The notes under the pieces are model-generated. The model was not told where the DNA came from. It saw only the letters and a list, made by a program, of their open reading frames with translations, and searched no databases. Shown piece after piece: positions 31,329 to 32,893 of a stretch of 32,893 bases of DNA. The first letter of the stretch is position 1. Every line of letters begins with the position of its first letter. The position numbers were made by a program, and so were the translations under genes. This DNA comes from Bacteroidales bacterium (GTDB lineage Bacteria; Bacteroidota; Bacteroidia; Bacteroidales; Muribaculaceae), in NCBI GenBank assembly GCA_019416285.1, contig DXXM01000036.1, positions 1-32,893 on the forward strand. The letters are read 5' to 3'.

Positions 31329-32893
31329 ATGTATCAGTTGGATTCAGACACAATCTGCGCGATTTCCACCCCGAGCGGGGTCGGAGGCATCGCCGTTGTC
31401 CGGGTAAGCGGCCCGGACGCAATAGGTATTGTCGATAAGATATGGCGCGGTCGGCCGCTCGCCGAAGTAAAGAGCCACACGGCCCATCTCGGTGACATCG
31501 TGGCTCCGGGCCACAACGAAGAACCCCTCGATTCCGCGCTGGCAACGGTGTTTCGGGCTCCCCGCTCTTTCACGGGCGAGAACGTGGTCGAAATCTCTGT
31601 CCACGGTTCGCGCTGGATTCAGCGTGAGCTTGTGAACTTGCTGATAAGCAGCGGTTGCCGCATGGCTGAAGCCGGAGAATTTACGCGCCGTGCATTTGCC
31701 AACGGTCGGCTTGATCTTGCGCAGGCCGAAGCTGTGGCCGACGTCATAGCATCATCTTCACGTAGCGCGCATAGGCTCGCTTCGTCGCAGATGAGAGGCG
31801 ATTTTTCAAAACAGATAGGTCATCTGAGGGACGAGTTGATTGAAATAGCGTCGCTGCTTGAGCTTGAACTGGATTTCTCTGAAGAGGATGTCGAATTTGC
31901 ATCACGCACACGTCTGCGCGAGCTTGCCGAAGGGCTTTTCAGCCGCATTTCGGCGCTTGCCTTGTCGTTTTCCACAGGCTCGGCGCTTAAGGACGGTGTA
32001 CCCGTGGCGATTGTCGGCGAACCGAATGTCGGTAAATCGACTCTGCTCAACCTTCTGCTTCACGACAACCGCGCAATCGTGAGCGATATTCCCGGCACTA
32101 CCCGCGACACAATCGAGGACACAATGGAAATCGACGGTGTACTCTATAGGTTTATCGACACCGCGGGCATACGCGACACAGCAGATTCAATCGAAAACCT
32201 CGGCATCGAGCGCTCATACGCCGCTATCGGGCGCGCGAGGATTGTAGTCTGGCTCGTCGCTCCCGACATGCCGGCCGAGCGCTATGAAGCCATGAAACAG
32301 GCCATTCTGGAACATAAATCCGATGAAGCCGCTCTCATTACAGCCATAACCAAAATCGATACCATCCTCCCCACCGGCAGAAGCTCAGTTAGCGCCACAG
32401 AAGATTCAAACAATTCCTCCAAAAATTTCCCAGCGCACAGTCAATGTTGCGATAATGACATGTATTCAAACAGAGCAGACACTACTCTCACTGTGAATAC
32501 AAGCAGAATAGGCAGCGATAATGATATAAACGCAACCGGGAAATACTGTGATAATGATAAAAGCGCAAGCGGAATATGGGATGATGACAGCATCCTGAAA
32601 ATCTCCGCCACAACCGGCGAAAACATTCCTCCGTTTCTTGAAACACTCCATCGTCACTCCGGTGCGGACCAGGCGGAAGAAGCCGACCTAATAGTCACAA
32701 ACGCCCGCCACTACGAAGCCCTGACCCACGCTAAAGACTCCATCAGCCGCGTAATCTCAGGCCTCGACGCCAACATCTCCGGCGACTTCATCGCCCAAGA
32801 CCTCCGCGAAACCATCCACCACCTCTCCACCATCACCGGCACCATCACCACCACAGATCTCCTCTCAACTATCTTCTCAAAATTCTGCATCGG
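31329..32893 (+). CDS. mnmE: tRNA uridine-5-carboxymethylaminomethyl modification GTPase MnmE, cut at window end
   Basis: This frame opens MYQLDSDTICAISTPSGVGGIAVVRVSG and runs 521 codons plus two bases to the edge. It has the folate-binding TrmE N-domain (SFTGENVVEISVHGS, EAGEFTRRAFANGRLDLAQAEAVADVI), then a G domain (GEPNVGKST, DIPGTTRDTIED, DTAGIRDT, TKID). It ends SKFCIG, so only the final Lys of the C-terminal C(I/L/V)GK motif and the stop are missing. With MnmG it adds carboxymethylaminomethyl to U34 of certain tRNAs, with GTP hydrolysis activated by potassium. Between TKID and ISATTGE lies about 60 extra residues of Asn/Asp/Ser-rich sequence (about 32385-32590), absent from typical MnmE. 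Confidence 0.95.
   Translation, partial: MYQLDSDTICAISTPSGVGGIAVVRVSGPDAIGIVDKIWRGRPLAEVKSHTAHLGDIVAPGHNEEPLDSALATVFRAPRSFTGENVVEISVHGSRWIQRELVNLLISSGCRMAEAGEFTRRAFANGRLDLAQAEAVADVIASSSRSAHRLASSQMRGDFSKQIGHLRDELIEIASLLELELDFSEEDVEFASRTRLRELAEGLFSRISALALSFSTGSALKDGVPVAIVGEPNVGKSTLLNLLLHDNRAIVSDIPGTTRDTIEDTMEIDGVLYRFIDTAGIRDTADSIENLGIERSYAAIGRARIVVWLVAPDMPAERYEAMKQAILEHKSDEAALITAITKIDTILPTGRSSVSATEDSNNSSKNFPAHSQCCDNDMYSNRADTTLTVNTSRIGSDNDINATGKYCDNDKSASGIWDDDSILKISATTGENIPPFLETLHRHSGADQAEEADLIVTNARHYEALTHAKDSISRVISGLDANISGDFIAQDLRETIHHLSTITGTITTTDLLSTIFSKFCI
32448..32560 (+). repeat. Three GCGATAATGA-like repeats inside the mnmE insertion
   Basis: TGCGATAATGACA (32448), AGCGATAATGATA (32514) and TGTGATAATGATAA (32547) recur in frame and encode C/S-DND-x units. 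They mark the AT-rich, low-complexity insertion in the G domain and suggest that it grew by repeat duplication. Confidence 0.6.

Noticed and set aside
1..32893. CRISPR array, tRNA or rRNA genes
   Set aside because: No regularly spaced direct repeats and no tRNA or rRNA signature were seen on either strand by eye; a covariance-model search would be needed to exclude a small RNA gene fully.

Overview
The window reads as chromosomal DNA from a gut Bacteroidales bacterium, most likely a Muribaculaceae-type organism (family placement is inference). Supporting signs are the Bacteroidota promoter signature (-7 box TAnnTTTG, sometimes with a -33 TTTG 20 bp upstream), the near absence of strong Shine-Dalgarno sequences, a PorE-like type IX secretion lipoprotein, a Bacteroidota-style EF-G paralogue, meso-diaminopimelate dehydrogenase, and a secreted GH51 arabinofuranosidase. 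Coding DNA is mostly GC-rich. Three stretches are clearly AT-richer: the left-edge mobile DNA, the 4443-5309 gap and the GNAT pair at 22.1-22.8 kb.

Left edge (1-1.5 kb): the N-terminal 338 codons of a tyrosine recombinase reading out of the window, then the frameshifted tail of an IS21-family IstB ATPase with an IS21-like repeated end. Accessory block (1.5-6.0 kb): a YjaB-like GNAT, a MATE exporter divergent from an AraC regulator, an 867 bp AT-rich gap with recurring TTTGCAA-type motifs and an orphan terminator-like hairpin, then an XRE-type regulator. Core block (6.1-13.5 kb): an ABC-F ATPase, a CvfB-like S1 protein, rsmG with an MBL hydrolase in a 4-base overlap, an OadA/PycB-type biotin carboxyltransferase and a small outer-membrane beta-barrel.

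13.6-22 kb: GH51 arabinofuranosidase, HAD phosphatase, Ddh, the pta-ackA acetate operon and the PorE-like lipoprotein. 22.1-22.8 kb: a 52-residue ORF with a TacT/AtaT-like GNAT, a candidate toxin-antitoxin pair. 23-32.9 kb: typA; an unknown basic protein; an unknown secreted protein; a three-gene unit fdtA-like / fdtB-like / membrane-anchored nuclease; an EF-G2-like factor with a degenerate GTPase centre; and mnmE, cut by the window edge one codon before its expected end and carrying a repeat-rich insertion in its G domain.

Several gene ends carry very long hairpins (20, 31 and 38 bp stems) that share sequence modules. A separate inverted-repeat family with termini like TGTTGCRAAA occurs twice. 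No rRNA, tRNA or CRISPR array was seen. The most interesting leads are the GNAT pair, the EF-G paralogue, the AT-rich operator-like region before the XRE gene, the hairpin families and the MnmE insertion.
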